Shown: positions 46,528-61,369, counted from the stretch's first letter. The stretch: DNA of 64,000 nucleotides from Ectocarpus siliculosus (GCA_000310025.1 FN649732.1:1657736-1721735), one strand, 5' to 3'. The notes: generated by a model from the letters alone, not told the origin. Numbers and translations: made by a program.

Positions 46528-49500
46528 ATGAGCACTTCTGCTGGAGTCAGCGTGCAGAAGAGACTCTCTGACCAGAGGGCTAGACTGCTGGCTTTGGATT
46601 ACCATGACCCCTTCACCGCCGAGTCGCTCGCGTTGGTGGAACGGCTGTTTGAGGATCTGGTCACCACTACAGAGAGCTACGAAGACCTGCAACAGCGGGT
46701 GAGAGAGCACAGGGATGCAGAAAGCACGCATACGGGAGGACCCACACCTATTGCATGATGCTGCTGGTGCTGCTGCTACGCACTGCCACACATGCAGCCT
46801 TTGGAGTGTTGCGTGCTGTGTTTTCTTTTTCTCTTGCGGAAGCAACCCGGTGTACTCTTTGTACTCTTGCTCGCGGCAAGGAATCACGCCGCACGCTTTT
46901 CGTCAACTCCTCACCAGATGTTACCGCTGTACGGCTAAATATTGGTCTGCTGCTGTGCAGCGGTGCCGGCTCGCAGGTCCTGTTGTATGTTGGCGATGTC
47001 ATCATTGCGAGATGGGCAGTAGGGGTACCTGCAATGTAGATGGCCGCATGGTTTCGTATTATCCTCGTTTGGCGGGCTTGCCACGGCCAAGAATGGGAGG
47101 AATGTCATGTCTGCAATAGTTCTAGAATGGTACGAGTTCAATGTAACATTAACATTCCGACCAACCATTCGGCGGCATGGCAGGCGCGACCCCCACCCCC
47201 TCCCATCGCCGATTCCGCTGGTTCTCGCGACCCCCGCCAAAGAATGTGCAATTGGCCCCCAAAACCAACCTTGGCTGTGCCCGGCGCATGTATCGCCTTT
47301 CTGAAGACACAAAATATGCATACATTCGCCTACAGGGCGAAGGCGATCCAAGTATCCCGGGGATGCAGCAAGGAGTACTTGCACGTATACGACACAAGAT
47401 AACACACCCCCTGGACCGATTTTCAAAGCTTGATTTATCAACAGCAGAAGGAGTCGCGGCGCCGAAAATGGTGGCGTTGAAACCGTCTGGTGCAGAGCTC
47501 TCCCAAAACGTATCGTTTCGTTTTTGCATCCTCTCCGTCGTGGGGTAATCGAGCTTTGAAAATCGCTCCAGGGGGTGTGTTATCTTGTGTCGTATACGGT
47601 ATGTTGGGGTTGTGCAGTACCATATTTGCATCGACACCAAACCCGGTTGTACTCGTGGTGTGCATGTAGTAACAGGTGGGGTCTTTTGGACTTCTCGGAC
47701 ACAGGAAAATCAAGCCGTTTCCGAAAGTTTTGTCAATTGTCCGGGTACATGAGAGCATGTCGGACGTTTTCGGTCTTGCGCGTTTGGTCCGTTTGTACTT
47801 CTAGGATGGTAAGCGGTGACGATGTGTTGCAGAATTTTTTTGTGTTCATCCGTGTGTGTGTTTATGGCCGCTGTTGCGTCCTTTTTCTGTCGTTATGTGC
47901 CTGTCTCGCTCTGTGTCGTATCGCACGATATTGAAAGTCTTTCGTTTTTACCATACATACATCGTGCCTGCAAACACTGCTTCGCAGGAGGATCAGACGG
48001 CCGCCGACCTGGCCCTCAGCCGCGCGCAGCTCTTCCCGCTCAAGAAGGAGAACGCCCGCCTGCTACGGGACAACAACCTTTTGCACCTCAAGGTGCAGTA
48101 CCGTAGCAGAAGGTCTCCCGCCGCTGCTCGCAGTCGTGGTGCTCGCAGTCGTGGTTGCTGATGCGGCTGCTGTTGGTACGAGGTCGATTGCTGCCCGTGA
48201 CGAACAGCAGGGAAGTTTCTCTTTTTTTGGTCCCACACCGACGCTTGCGGTCGCTGTTGCTGATTCTGCTGCGGTTTCATTGCTGTCGTTGCTCTGTCGA
48301 TTGCTGTCCGTGATGAACACAAGAAGCAGGTTTCTCATGTTCTGATTGGACTCCACGGCAGAGCGTACAGTCGTCGCATGCGCCCCCTTCTTTGGACTGA
48401 TTGGTCGGCATGCCATGTACTGACCAGCCCTACCACGCGCTACGGCACCTCGATCGTACGTTCGTCCCCAGTGGTGAATGCACAATCTCTTTACGGAGTG
48501 CCGTTGTATGTTTCTTGTATCCCGGCCGAATCTCCTCAGTTTTTCACCACGTTTCAAAGACCCTTGCGCCTCAGCGTAACTCGAGTCCTCGTCAAATTCA
48601 AACCAAAAACTCTGCAAAGTGTGAACAACAACACCTCCCCCTTGCCTAGTTGTTCCTGACGCCAACACGCATCCCTGCCCGTGCTCCATCGACGACCGAC
48701 CAATCAAAACTTCCTCGGTAGGTGATCAAAGCGGCGGAGGACGCAAGCGGGGCAGAGCGGTCCTTCTTGCTCCTGGAGAAAAGAGCCGAGGCAGAGCGCG
48801 AGGAGAGCAGGTGCTTGGGAGCGCAGAAAGATCTCAGGATCTCGGAGCTGGAAGCGCAGGTGCTACTCGTCGTCAAGCATTGGATGCGGATAGCAAGCAT
48901 GATGCCTCTTTGGTGTCTGGGGTCTAAACTAGATTCCGCGTAGATCCGGGACTTGTGTCATGGCTACGTACAGCAATGTTCGGGCAGCGCGTGCGTAGAC
49001 TCGTCAGGCTTGGTTGGCAGCAATCCACTTTCCGCATAGGCCGCATTGCTATGGTTGGCAAGTGTACTGGGTGTGCGATGCATGTGGCCTTCTTGAGAGA
49101 CACGGCGTTTTTCACAAGGCACGTCACTTTTCAAGCGTTGATGCGTATGTGGGCGACCCCTTGACCAACAAGAAACACCGCTGTTTCTAGCCGGCATCTG
49201 GTGAGGTGACACGAGTAATGCGGAGTCTGCAATGCATAACGCAGTCAACAAGCGTGTTAGGCTTCGTGCATGGCGGCACTGCCACAGCGTTCCAGCTCAC
49301 AATAGTCGCGGGAAAATTCGTCGCAATGTGCTGAGCTCTCTCCCCCATCAGTACTGCCTTTTTTTTTTCCTTTTGAACTCGGTAGGTCTTTTTTGAGTAA
49401 GCTTGAGGCCCCCCCTATGGTCGTGGCAGTCTGATCCGTACTATGCATTCTGGTGTCGTCCTTGCAAGTCGGTTTCGCCATGGTACCAAATACCCGCAAA

Positions 49501-52500
49501 CGCCGTATGGATCGTTCGCTCGCAAAACAAACCTCAACCGAGTAGGTCGACCAGCTTCGGACCAGCTTGGCCGGAGCGCTAGACGGCGCTACCGCGACCC
49601 AGGAGGACCTTGCTGGCGGACGCACTGGGAGAGCTACGGCGAGGAGGCGTAGCCGGGTGCAGGGTCTGAACGGGCTCGACAGGTACGTCCTGTAGGGGTG
49701 ATGATGGTGATCGTTCTTGCAGTGCTTCTAATGCCGTTGTTGTTGGTGGTGGTGGTGTTGTTGTTGATGATGATGGTGGTGGTGGTGCTGGTGTTGTTGT
49801 TGATGATGATGGTGGTGGTGGTGCTGGTGCTGCTGCTGCTGCTGGTGCTGCTGCTGCTGCTGTTGTTCCTGTTGTTATTGTTGTGCTGTCGCTGGTGATG
49901 GTGATGGTTCTCGTGGTGCAGGTGCAGGTGCTGCTGCTGCTGCTGCTGCTGCTGCTGTAGTTCCTCGCGGCAACCAGGAGAGTCCCGTCCTCGCGGAAAG
50001 AGACGCGGCTTCCCCGGCCAGAGCTCTGATGCCACTCCCTCCCATTTCAAGGAAGAGGAGACGAGGTTCGCTGGCGGCACGGGGAAGGTGCTCTGCCTGT
50101 TTTCGCTCTATCGTGGCGGTTTCACGAGTTGTGGGACAGAACCGCTAACGTGGTGTGTATGTTTTTGTTATTCTTGCCCGTTTCTCAGGGAGATGGAGGT
50201 GTCCAGTCCGATGATGCCGCTATCGTCTCATGAGGGAGGGGGACGAGGAGGGGCGAGGAGCGGCAGCGGAAGGAGGCGTGAAGACGACGTCGGGATGGGG
50301 TTGGGGCCTGAGGTAGGACTGTAGGGTAAGGGTTGGGGGGTGCGCGAAATGAAGGATTCGCTATCCCGGAGGGGGGCTTGCGCCCCATGGCAGGACCTAG
50401 TGTGGCACCGCTCAAGCGGACACGCGGGGAACGGGCCTGCGTTATTTTGGCGAACGGTGGTAGAGTTTGAGTGAACATTGGGTGTCTCTTCAGGTTGAAA
50501 CAAACGAGGGGGTGATTTCTGAGGTGGAACAGGAGGTACAGTTTGGGTATTGTTGTCGTCCCTCGCAGGAGGAGGGAAACCAAGCGTTATTGGCTGTGTT
50601 GTTGGGCTGGAAGCAGCGTTTGCAGGGCGGAGATGTCCTAGAAGCCGTGGTCGTTTCAGGGCGATCGATCGGGTGAGTGTCAGACCGCACGCCACCGTCG
50701 TAAGGTGTTCCCCGTGTGTGCAGTAAAGAAATGCATGCCCAGCGTTCCCACCCGCGGCTTTGGTCCCGGCAAGGTTGTACCAACGGCGCTGCCGTACCCG
50801 TGGTCCGAGAGATCGAGCTGCTGCAACGTTCGGGTTTACGACGACAACCACCCTTCACCCAGGCGCCCTTCGTCTTACCCCGCCTTGTGTGTTTGGAAAC
50901 CGAATCCATCCAGGACGAACAACGCTTGTCGGACGTGGTGGAAACCCTTCGAGCGAGACTGGAGGAGGCGTCTCAGTCTCTGTCGGGCATGGAAGAGGAG
51001 AGGGCGCGGCTGGAGAAACAGGTCGAGTCCCGGGAAGAAGAGATAGCCCGCCTCGGCAGGCAGACCGGCAGCGACACCAACATCGAGAAGGTAATGGAAA
51101 TAGAATACATACGCACGTGTATCGCGTCAGTCGTTTCGTTTATTTTCTGGGGAATGCTGTAGAAAAGTGACAATGGTACCGAACTCGAAAGCATACTGCC
51201 CACTACCCTGGCAGGAAACTCCCGGATGGACGCATCAATTCTGCAATGAACACCAAGAACAACTGAACTCGCCAAAAACAGAGAAACAGCATGAATACGA
51301 ATTGCCTTGTTTTTCCTTTTTGTAAACAACGATGCCCGTCCCCAGAAAGCTTTTGTTCGACAAACGTTGGCACCGCGAAACGAAGGGTGCCATCGAAGGG
51401 CACCATGAAGCGTGATTCTACCAATAATTTTTCCTGTTTGACCGGTTTGTGTCCACGGATACATGGAGTAGTCCAACGTTGCTCCGGCTTCTGTCAACAT
51501 CATTTCGCCACCCTCGCTGGCTGAAATACCCATGACAGGCTACATGGGTACGTACGTCCACCCGAAACCATGTGTGCATGTCTGGCGATTGATTAGTCAA
51601 ATAAGAGAGATTAGTACCAAGGAAAGTGAGTGTGTCCCCCATCCCTTCCGATTGGCGGAAACCCGACTCTGTTCATTTCGAGGGCTACAGCCAAACACGG
51701 TGTACACTTACTGCCGTGCACGACGCACGACGCTGAGAACACCGACCCCCCACCCACGATCGTTCTCCCTGGCGCCCTGCATGGTGTACCAACAGGTGAC
51801 GCTGGCGCACGCTTACGAAGCGAACCAGCGCATCGTGGACCAGCTGAACGACCAGGTCGACTTCTTGAACAGGCAGCTGGCCAACAGGGAAGCCCAGCTG
51901 GCAGAGGTGGGCGGGAAGTGAAAATTGAGAGTGTAAACAATTGAGGATTCTTGTTCCCGATTGAGTTGCCCCCACCGCAGCTGCTCCATCCTCTTGAGGA
52001 CGCGCAGTCAATGATCTAACAACTAAAGCGTGCCAAACACGAGTACGCCCCCAGCCGTAGGGTAGGAGTCGCGCATCGTCCCAATTGCCGAACGCGTTGC
52101 TTGCAAGGGGATTGCAACGACGAGAACCAAGACAGGCGGCACGTTTGACTATCGGGCGGTTCCTGTGTTGTTTGGTAGAGCGTGAGAGTGATACTCGCAT
52201 GCAGGTTCGACAAGCATGGGCCCAAAAAAATGGCGCTGAAGGTTTAAACTGCAGTCGCTTCTTGGCGTTCTTCAGCTGTTTGCTCAAACAAACCGCATGC
52301 CTACCCTCGGCGGCCGGATTATCCACTCGCTTTTTTTGTTCGCTTTCGAGGCGCTCCCTTCTCCAATCTGTATGTTTCTCGGAGCGAAACGCGGTTATCT
52401 CTCATGCGCTCTCGCCCCTCGGTTTCGGTCGGACAGGCCCGAAAAGAGACGTCCAACAGGGGGAAGGCGGAGCCGATGACGACGACGGCCGAGCTGGAGG

Positions 52501-52540
52501 TCACTCGTCTGCAGGTGATCCATGCCCGCTGGCTTACGGA

Positions 52541-52614
<74 letters not shown>

Positions 52615-55600
52615 CTCTCTCTCTGTATCTCCCTCTGTATCTGCTGCTACTCTTGCTGTTGTTGCTATTCCGCTCTCGGTCACGTCAGTTCTTGCGTCCG
52701 CCTCTATCTTCACAGCACCCTTTACACGTACACACTTGGCGAGGAATCACCGCTTGTACAGTAGGCAGGGGAGTGACATTGTCGCTCCGATACTCCTTTG
52801 GTTTATACCGCATCGTCTGCCCCGGCATCTAGAGCAACTACCCCTGACATACTCCTTGCTTGTCTTGCTTGTGTCTTCGTCGTGTTTTTTGCGACAGACC
52901 CTTGCCCGTACGCTTGAGGAAGACAACGATCGTCTGTCGAGACGGACCGCAGAACTCGAGAACAAAGCCTCCGCCAACAGCTCCGGCAAGGGGGGGGGGG
53001 AGGAGGAAGGGTGGGAGGTGGTCGGGGAGGGAGAGCACGAGCGGTCACAACTCGAAGCGGTAAACTGCGTTTCGTTGGCGTTACTCACAGGACGTTTATC
53101 GAAACATCTAGTTCCAAGGTTGCTGACCTTGGTCTTGGCAAGCGAAAACGAAGACTCGGAAGCTCACAAGTCCACCACCACAACGATCGATGTTGTGTGG
53201 ACGAGTATCTCTCTTTTTTTTTTTTTTTTTGCAGTGAAATTTGATCGAGGAAGAACCTGCCTCAAGATGTTCTTCGTTTTTGGAGTGAAATTCTTCTTGG
53301 TTGCTCGTTCTAGTCGCCACCCTCTCGCCCACGCGCACGACATCGAGCCTGCACCAGATCGCCCCGCTGCGCCCACTCCAACTTGTACACAACGCGGCTT
53401 TCCCCTGTTCCCCACGTCGATGCCGCCATCCAGACCTTGGGAGAGACGAAGAAGGACTTGGTCAAGGCAGCGGCAGCAGCAAGCGAGGCGACGGCCGACG
53501 CTGAGGCTCTTCGGAAACGCGTGGCGTCCGTCCAGGGGGAGGTGCGAAACCGCCATGTTTTCAATCATGAGGCAGATAGGAGCCGCGTTTTTTTTTTGCC
53601 TACCGTAATTTTTCATTATCTTTGCATGTCTAGTCATCTGCGGTTGAGATTTCGCTCACTATGCCACTATCTTGCATGTCTAGTGATCTGCTGTTGAGAT
53701 TTCGCTCGGTTCTAGCAGACGACTAAGGAGTGCCTAATCAAAACCCGGGACTTCACCCCTACATCAAAGCAACCCACGGGAGGGTTGTCAGCGAAATTTA
53801 TCGCCAATCTCTCCACTGATCACAGAGTAAAAAAATAGAGCTGAGTCATGATGGAGTGACATGGTTCACTCGCACGGCGGCGTTTGCTGGTGTACTTCAG
53901 GGCGGAGACTTGGTTTAGTCCCGTGGCGTGCTCTCCAATCACTGCCTGCAAGATCAAGAATATAAGTAAGGCATCCGTTTATCCGCCTCTGTCCATGCCC
54001 GCCCTCTGTAGGTTGCTCGGCTACAGGGGGAAGCGGCAACCAGGACCGAAAGGCTGGAACAGCTGTCACGAGAGCGGGAGGAGCTTCTGGAGAGGCTCAA
54101 GACATCCGCGAAGGACCTAGAGAGCGCTGAGGTCGAGGCTGCGAGCGGAGTCGCACGGGAGAGGAAGGCGGAGAGGCAGCGGGGAGAGGAAGCTCGAAGA
54201 AGCAGGTGCGTTTCGTTTTCTCACTATGTTCCGGGTTGGCTGGTGTAGCGCGGCGTGTTCGGTCGCAGCTGGCCGCGAGACGAGTGTAGCACCGTGCTCG
54301 TTATCGCATGCAATGGTGAAGTTGGTCGAGATACGACCAGCGAAGATGTCCACCTCTCAAAGTCACCGTCTCTCCTGCCCAATTCACGACGGCACTGCAG
54401 CCAAGTGCAAGTGAAATTGCCTCAAATGTTTTCGTACAAGTACGAGTGATGGCTCACACGCGAGACCGATTTATAGGGCTCGATTTCTCCATAACCAGGA
54501 GGGTTGTTGCGCAGACCAAAGCTTGGCATGTTCACTCTTCGCAATGATATTTGGACGTCGGCGGCCTCCCTTCTCTGCACAAGGCCGACAAGAGATCGCC
54601 TCTTACTTGCTCACGTGGCCCAAGCGCGCAGCAGAGGGAGTTCCCACCCGCTGCTAGCCCGAACCATGAGAAGGCACACACCCTCCCATGCCAACAACAA
54701 AGTCAGTTCTCGTTGAACGAATCGGAAGGCGCTGGAGGTAAATCAAAACGGGACTTGTAGCGTACAGCGGCCACTTCCCGCCAGTATTGTCATTAAGCCC
54801 CCCTTCCCAGTGAAACCTATCCTGGTCCGGAGAAAAACCGGCGTATCGCTCCGTCCCGGAGTTGTAGGGATGCGAGGTCAACGGTCTAACGACAACGGCG
54901 TGCGTCTACACGTGTACACCCCCCATCTCTCCGTTCCTTTGGCACAGGGCGACCACCGAGCGCCTCTCCGTCGTGCAAGAGCAGACGGAGTTCCTTGCCG
55001 AGGAGGCCGAGTCCGCAAAGGCGGGGGAAGGGGTCGCGGCCAGGCGCGCGGCGGCGGCGGAGGCCCGTGCCGCCGAGGCGGAGCTCGACGCGGCGGCCCT
55101 CGAGAGAGCGCTGCGGGCGGAGTCTCGCCGAGCGCTGGGGGCGGAGGGGGAGGCGGCGAACGCGAGGGAGGCGGAGTTGGCGGTGGAGGACCTGAGGGAA
55201 AGGATGGAGAGGTTGCGGTCGAGGCTGGAGGCGTCGGAGGCTGCCAGGTGTGTGTTGGATCGCTTAGGATACCACGCCCCCAAGACCGACGCTCAACTAC
55301 TGCGCGTTCCATCATCAAGTTGATCCGTAGCTGGGAAGCCTCTCGACGAGGGGGTTCCAACGCCCCCCCCTTTCTGCATCGCTGCTCCCTTTGCTGCATA
55401 GTTATTAAGCTTTGTCCAGTGGGTGCGATATCTTGTGCGACCTACGGTAGGTGATCGCGGACCGGGGCCGGATGAGAGGAGTGTTCCTTTCGAGTTTTTT
55501 TTTTTATGTGGAGGAATGTCGCTCTTGCTTGCGGGGCGAGCAGTGTGCCTTTCGTAGACGAGATTGGAAGCGTTGGTGTGTGTGTGTTTGTGGCATGCGT

Positions 55601-58600
55601 TCTCCTTCCCCCGCCAAACCACTATAGCCATTTTTTGGGCGACACGCGTAAACTCCGCCAGATACTCAAGCTTCCTCCGCTTCCGCCTCGTTTCGACAAC
55701 AGGGATGCCCTGAGCGAGGAGCTGGAGCGCTTGGCTGGACAGGGCAGCCTCCTTGGGGTGGAGCACTTCGCGCAGTCGGTGGGTTTCAGCCAACCTCTGC
55801 CGTTGACATACAAGAATATTTCTTCCTCCCTGATCGACAAGATGCAAATCGAAGTAAATTCTTTGTTCCCAGCCTTGGACTACCGCCGAACCCGGCGTTC
55901 AGGACCACTCGACTCATCACGTACGTTGTCATCCCGTCCCTGAAGTAGATATCACAACCCCAACTCTGCTCAACCCTTCAACGCAACTCAACACAACCTA
56001 TAAAACCCTAACCCACCAAAACAACCGCCAGTATTCTATCACAACCACGACCTGTAACCCTAATCTACCCCAACCAACCAAATATATATCTTAACCCAAC
56101 GGGACCCAACCCGAACCGAACCCAACCGAACCCGAACCGAACCCAACCGAACCCGAAACACAGAGCCGAGTGGGTGCCCTGGAGCGCGAGTCTGCCGCTC
56201 TCACAGCCGACCTCAAGGCCAGAGAGAGGGACGTGGCCGGCCTCCTTGAGCAAAAGCGGGCTCTGGAGGAGGAGGTTTCGAGGGCGCAGAGGGCGTTATC
56301 GCGGGGGGCGGTTGAGACGGCGACGATGGCGCAAGGGGAGCTGGCCCTACAGGTATGCAATGAAGGCTAAAGCATCTCGTGTTCGCTTTCTCTTTTGTGT
56401 TTGTGTTTCAGTCTCTTTCTTGTGTGTCTCGGCAGACCACGTCTTCGGTATGAACCAGTTTTTTCTTCTTCGTACGCCAACGGTACTTGTATATATAAAC
56501 GTTTGTGAGGAATTATGAACGGGTTGTCTGGATAACGTGTTTAGTTTATTTTTTTGCCCGAGAAGGGTACGCGCATGTCGGGCTCGAGGTCGCTCGTGCG
56601 AAGCCGGCAGATGGACGACGTCGGTGCGCCGTCTGTCTCGCGGAGATTGTGGTGGAAGTCTGCTGAAGAATGTTGTTGGAGCTTGTATTTGTGGGAGTCG
56701 AACTCTGGGTTGGTTGGTGGCCTTGCCGTTTGTTTCCAGGCATGAAGCGAAGCCTGGTACGGCGTTTGCTGTTGCATCTACGCTATCGTGTCATGTTGTG
56801 TTTGGCGTGTGCTCTTCCTGCTCGGAGAGTCTTATTTTTCGAATTGCAGGTTGTCTGTCCTCATCACACATTTTTTCTCCATCGTCGTTGCAGACGTAAG
56901 AGATCATTAGGACGACAGTTGCCCTCGGGGTACTTTATAGTGCGGCGTGAAAGGGTGAACTGCCCTCGGGCACCTGACAGTTGGTCGTGCTGGCAGTGTT
57001 TGTAATATTTGACTCATCACTTCCGCTTTCGCTGTTGGTGTTGTTGATTCATTGTGCGGTAAGGATTCATAGTAGCTTGTGAAACACCAAGTTACAACAC
57101 TGTTTACGGGTTCTTATTCATTATTATTCACTTCAGACACACCTCTCCCAAGTAAATCGTGCTCTTACGCATTTTCCTCTTTTCACCGGTTGATGTTCCA
57201 GGCAAGGGTGGAAGAGGCCACTGACGAGGTTAGAGGGCTGAGGGCTGAGGTCGGCAGGCTCACGGATGCCCTGTTAGCGGAAGAGAGAAAGGTGGGCCGC
57301 TTCTTGTTGTGCTGCCGCTGGTGCTGTTGGTTGTGGCCATCGTACTTATAGGCCATCGCTTTCGCTCGCAAGTAATTGTTTTTGGCTTATGGTGGCGCCG
57401 AAACACGCCGCCCGCCCTCTCACCTTCACCCAGCGACCAGTTGCCCCGCATGCCTTGGCATGTTTTGGTGGTAAAGGTGGATGTGACGCGGAATGTGTCG
57501 ACGGTTTTGCAGGTGCCGACTGGTGTGAAAAGCCCTAGTGTTCCTTACAGTCAGCCGTTGGCTAAGTTACTGTCATTCTCATCTACCCAGTATTTTTATT
57601 GTGAAGCCTCTCTCACAACATTGATCCTGCCCACCCAGCAGCCAGTCGGGCTGCCAACAGTATCCTAGTGCCATACAAACCTTCCTCCCCACCTTGCTCC
57701 CTTGCGAAGACCGTGGCGGCCAGAGACGAGGCCGACCGCCTTGCTACGCGGCTATCTCACCGCAGCGCAGGGTTCGAGGGCTTGGAGTCGGAGTTGGCCT
57801 CCTCTAGGGCGGCGCTGGCGGTGGCCAGGGCTGAAGCCACGGAGCGGGAGGGGATGCTCGCGAGGATGGAGGCGGAGGCCGAAAGGTCCGACCGGGGGGG
57901 GGCGTATTTCTGCAAATGTGTTCGTCTACGCACTGTGATACGTGTTGGTCTTGTTGGGGATGGGGTGCATGAAACTTCACGTGTGTTTCCTTTCGTCGGA
58001 GGGGGGAGCTGCATGTCGCGAGTCTCGAGCATTTGACCATTGGACACGCTTTCCTTTCGAGACAAAGCAGGCAGGGTCGGTCCCCTACTCCGGATAGAGG
58101 CTTCCTCGATCAGACCTTTTAGCCGCTGGGAGACTCGTGTTTTTTAGACCCCGGACCCCGGACGTGACTATTGCATAGTCCATGGCAGCAAACTCACCCC
58201 GTTCATGTCAGTGACTGGTGCCCCGTGCCTCTCGGTCATGGACATGCGCCCTGCTTCTTCCTCGTGTTTCTATTTTTGTTGTTATTGTGTTTTTTTCAGA
58301 TCGAGGTCGAGCCTGGCGGCCCTGGAGCAGCAGGTGGTGGTGTCCAGGGAAACTATCTCCGACAAGGACGACGAGGTCAGGCGGTTGAAGGCCCTCGCCA
58401 GGCAGCTCGAAGGGTCCAGGTGAGGTGTCGCCCCGGGCAATGTCGTCGTGCTTCTATTCTTCCCGCCGATAGCAGTTGGCGTGCCGATGTGCGTTTTGAC
58501 GAAGGCGAAAAGGGGCGTCAAGGGTGTGCACGGAAGGTGGGGCGAGGAGACCGGAGAGGGCGGCGGTTTGATGGTATGGGTGTGGAAGGAGTATGGAATG

Positions 58601-61369
58601 CGGATGACCACAATATTAATTGGTGACGCGGATGAAAAATGAGTCTTTTGGGTGTATTCCGTCCTGGGGTTAACTTCCCGCCTGCTACAACGGTTAGGCC
58701 AGCACGTGGCGACCACGGGGTAAATTTGTCGAAGTGAAGGTAAATTATCAACCGACCAACGACGAGCGAGAATCGAACGTTGTTCTCTTGTTCTCTTGCT
58801 TCAGAGAATCGCTCAAAACCTCCAGCGACGAGGTGCACGCGGCCCTCCGAGACGCGGAGATACGAGTGGGCCAGGCGTTATCGGCAGGGGACAGCGCCAA
58901 GAGGGAAGCGGAGGCTGCCCGAGCAGAGGTTCGTGTCTGGTTTCTGCTCGATGCCGTTGCCCTCCTGTGCATATCATCAAAATCTCATAAACTATTAACC
59001 CCTTTGGGGGCCTGAATGCCGTATCTCCCAGGTTGTCAAAGCGGTGGCGCGTAATGTATGGGTATGCTAGATGTCTTTTTTTCTACCCGAGCGTGTTGCA
59101 TGAACTAATTTTACTCCCCGTTTCTAACAATTTACCGTGTTTTCTTTTTTAATTTCAATGCCCCGTCAACGTCACAAATTCCATATTATCCGCGGAATTC
59201 CGTCACGTTGTTCGCAGGAGCTGGTTCTCCGAACGCACAACACTGGCCGCATATTCGGAACCTGTTTTTTTTCGTCCCACGAGTTCATGTCATCTTCGCT
59301 CCGCGCCAGATGTTTACCCGTCCGGTCTCCGTGTGTAGCACGATACGTGGGGTGTCAACGGAGATACTTCTTTCTGTGGTGCTGCGATTATCCGAAGAAA
59401 AGCGCGTGTGCTATTCGTTGCTGCTTCGGCTCTCTCTCTCGTCTCCCCAATGACTGACGGCGTTGTTGATGTGCGCGGCTGGTTGGGCAGGTGGCGCAGC
59501 TCAAGAGCGCGCTGACGGAGCTAGACGCGGACCGCGATCGTCTGCAGGTGAAAATGGCTTGCGGGTTCCTTGCTCTGGTGATTTTTTTTCCTTCGTAGTC
59601 GTCGTTATTTCGTTGTTGTTGTTCTCGTGGTTGCCTTCAGCGTGGTGACAGCAGTGGTAGTGGCAGTGGCCGTGGTGATGCCAATGTTGGGCAACGCTAT
59701 CGGTTGTCATATGCATACAGTGGGTTCTGTAAGTGTGAAAAGGTACAACGACAGGTGTGTTGTGTTGTTTGAATGCTGTTGCAACAGAACAGTACACGTT
59801 GTCGTTGTCGTTGCCCTTGCTGTCGCTGCTGCTGCCGCTGCCGCTGCTGCTGTTGTCCGAACCGGTGACGTGCTTACCCCGGTGCCCTCTTTGTAACCCT
59901 TGCACCCTCAGGACACTCTGGACAAGCAGAGTGAAAAGATGGCAGAGCTGCGAACGGACGACGCTCGCTGGCGTTCGCAGGTGAGTGAAAGTTACTGTTG
60001 TCGACGCTGCCGATGGTGGTGATGATGATGGATGGATGGCGTTGTTTTGCTGTTGTTGCTGGTAGTGTTGGTGGTCGTCGTGGCCGTGATGCTGCTGCTA
60101 CGTCGGATTGTGCAGTATGACGCAACTGTTGCTGTTTGTTGTGAGAAAGCCCCACATGGTCGCGCTGCTGTCTCCAGGTCGAGGAGGCGGAAGAGCGCCT
60201 GAGAGAAGAGGGCTCAAGGTGCTCCGATCTCGAACGAGCACTCGAAGACTCGGAGAGGAGGTGCGTGTCTTCAAACCATGTTGTTCTCGAACCACTTTGC
60301 TTTTTTTATCTGCCCAAGCATGTTCATGACCTGCCCATGTCATGTGAAAGCATCGTCTGTCCCGCACACAGTGTGCCAGTCGATCAAACAGATGCTGCAA
60401 GTATCAGCCAAAACGGGAGATATCATGGCTGTATGCTTCTCGAAGATCAGTAGAGGCGCTGGTAGACCATCAGACGTTAGTCAAGCTTGGAAATTTTTTC
60501 TTTGGTTCGTTGAGGCTCGCTGGGCTCTTCGAGTGAACCACGTCAGATGTGTGATCCATTGAGCTTGGGAAGCTTCACACTACAGCTGGCAGCCAGCTGT
60601 GGGTTGGTCCTACTGCCTGCTTCTAGTTTCATTTTGCGTCACCCCGTGGATAACACTGCTGTGCTCTCATGAGCCCGCTCCTGAGGAGTCATTTGTATGC
60701 ACTGTGGATCCGTAGTTATCTGTGGGTATGGGCTTCTATGAATAATTTTTGGTGCAGGAAAAACGAAAAAAAGGAGATCGTGTGGTTTTTTTTTTTCTTG
60801 AACAGCCTTGCAGTGCCAGAGCCCCGCAACCAACCTCTTGAGCTTGAGTTGCGACTCATGATCGATTCTCTCGGCTCCGAGATGACAGCGGTGCGAACAC
60901 GAGTGCAGTGTGTGTGGAGGCATCTGTTTTTCCAATGAGATACTTTCGAAACCACCTCGCCATCAATCCCGTTCTCTTTCTCTTCATTCCCCCTTTCTGC
61001 GCGCCCCCCTGTTCTTGCACGTGTACGTGCCCACGGACCCACTGCTGTCATACCGCCTGATCACATTATTTTGCAAACTTTTGTTTGGCGGAGCGGTCTG
61101 TTGCCTTTCTGTCTTTACGGTTGGGGTCCTACGAAGCCGCTGCGCATGTGAAGATTTTCGTCACCCGAAATTCGTATTTCCTGGACTGGTCTACATCCTC
61201 CTTTGTTAACTCTCTTTTCTTTTTGGTCGTTCAAGGGCTAAGGAGGCTAGTGGGAGCGCGGTGGAGAGTTTGCAGAAGACAGAGGCGTTATCGTCTGCCC
61301 TGGAGGCCAAGACCGGGCAGCTCGCGGCGGCGACCGAAGACTTGGAGGTTGCCGTCGTCTTCGTTGCCC

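Noticed and set aside
49650-49960. Poly-Leu/Val and poly-Asn/Thr frames
   Set aside because: They are translations of the GTT/GGT/GCT triplet tract in an intron.
52085-53608. Plus-strand frame of 507 codons
   Set aside because: It reads through the CT microsatellite and three introns of the CEP135/BLD10 gene. Only exon 10 (52898-53059) is real coding in this frame.
55985-56160. CCCTAA/CCCAAC-rich stretch resembling interstitial telomere repeat
   Set aside because: The units vary and only one or two match CCCTAA. A local minisatellite explains it better.
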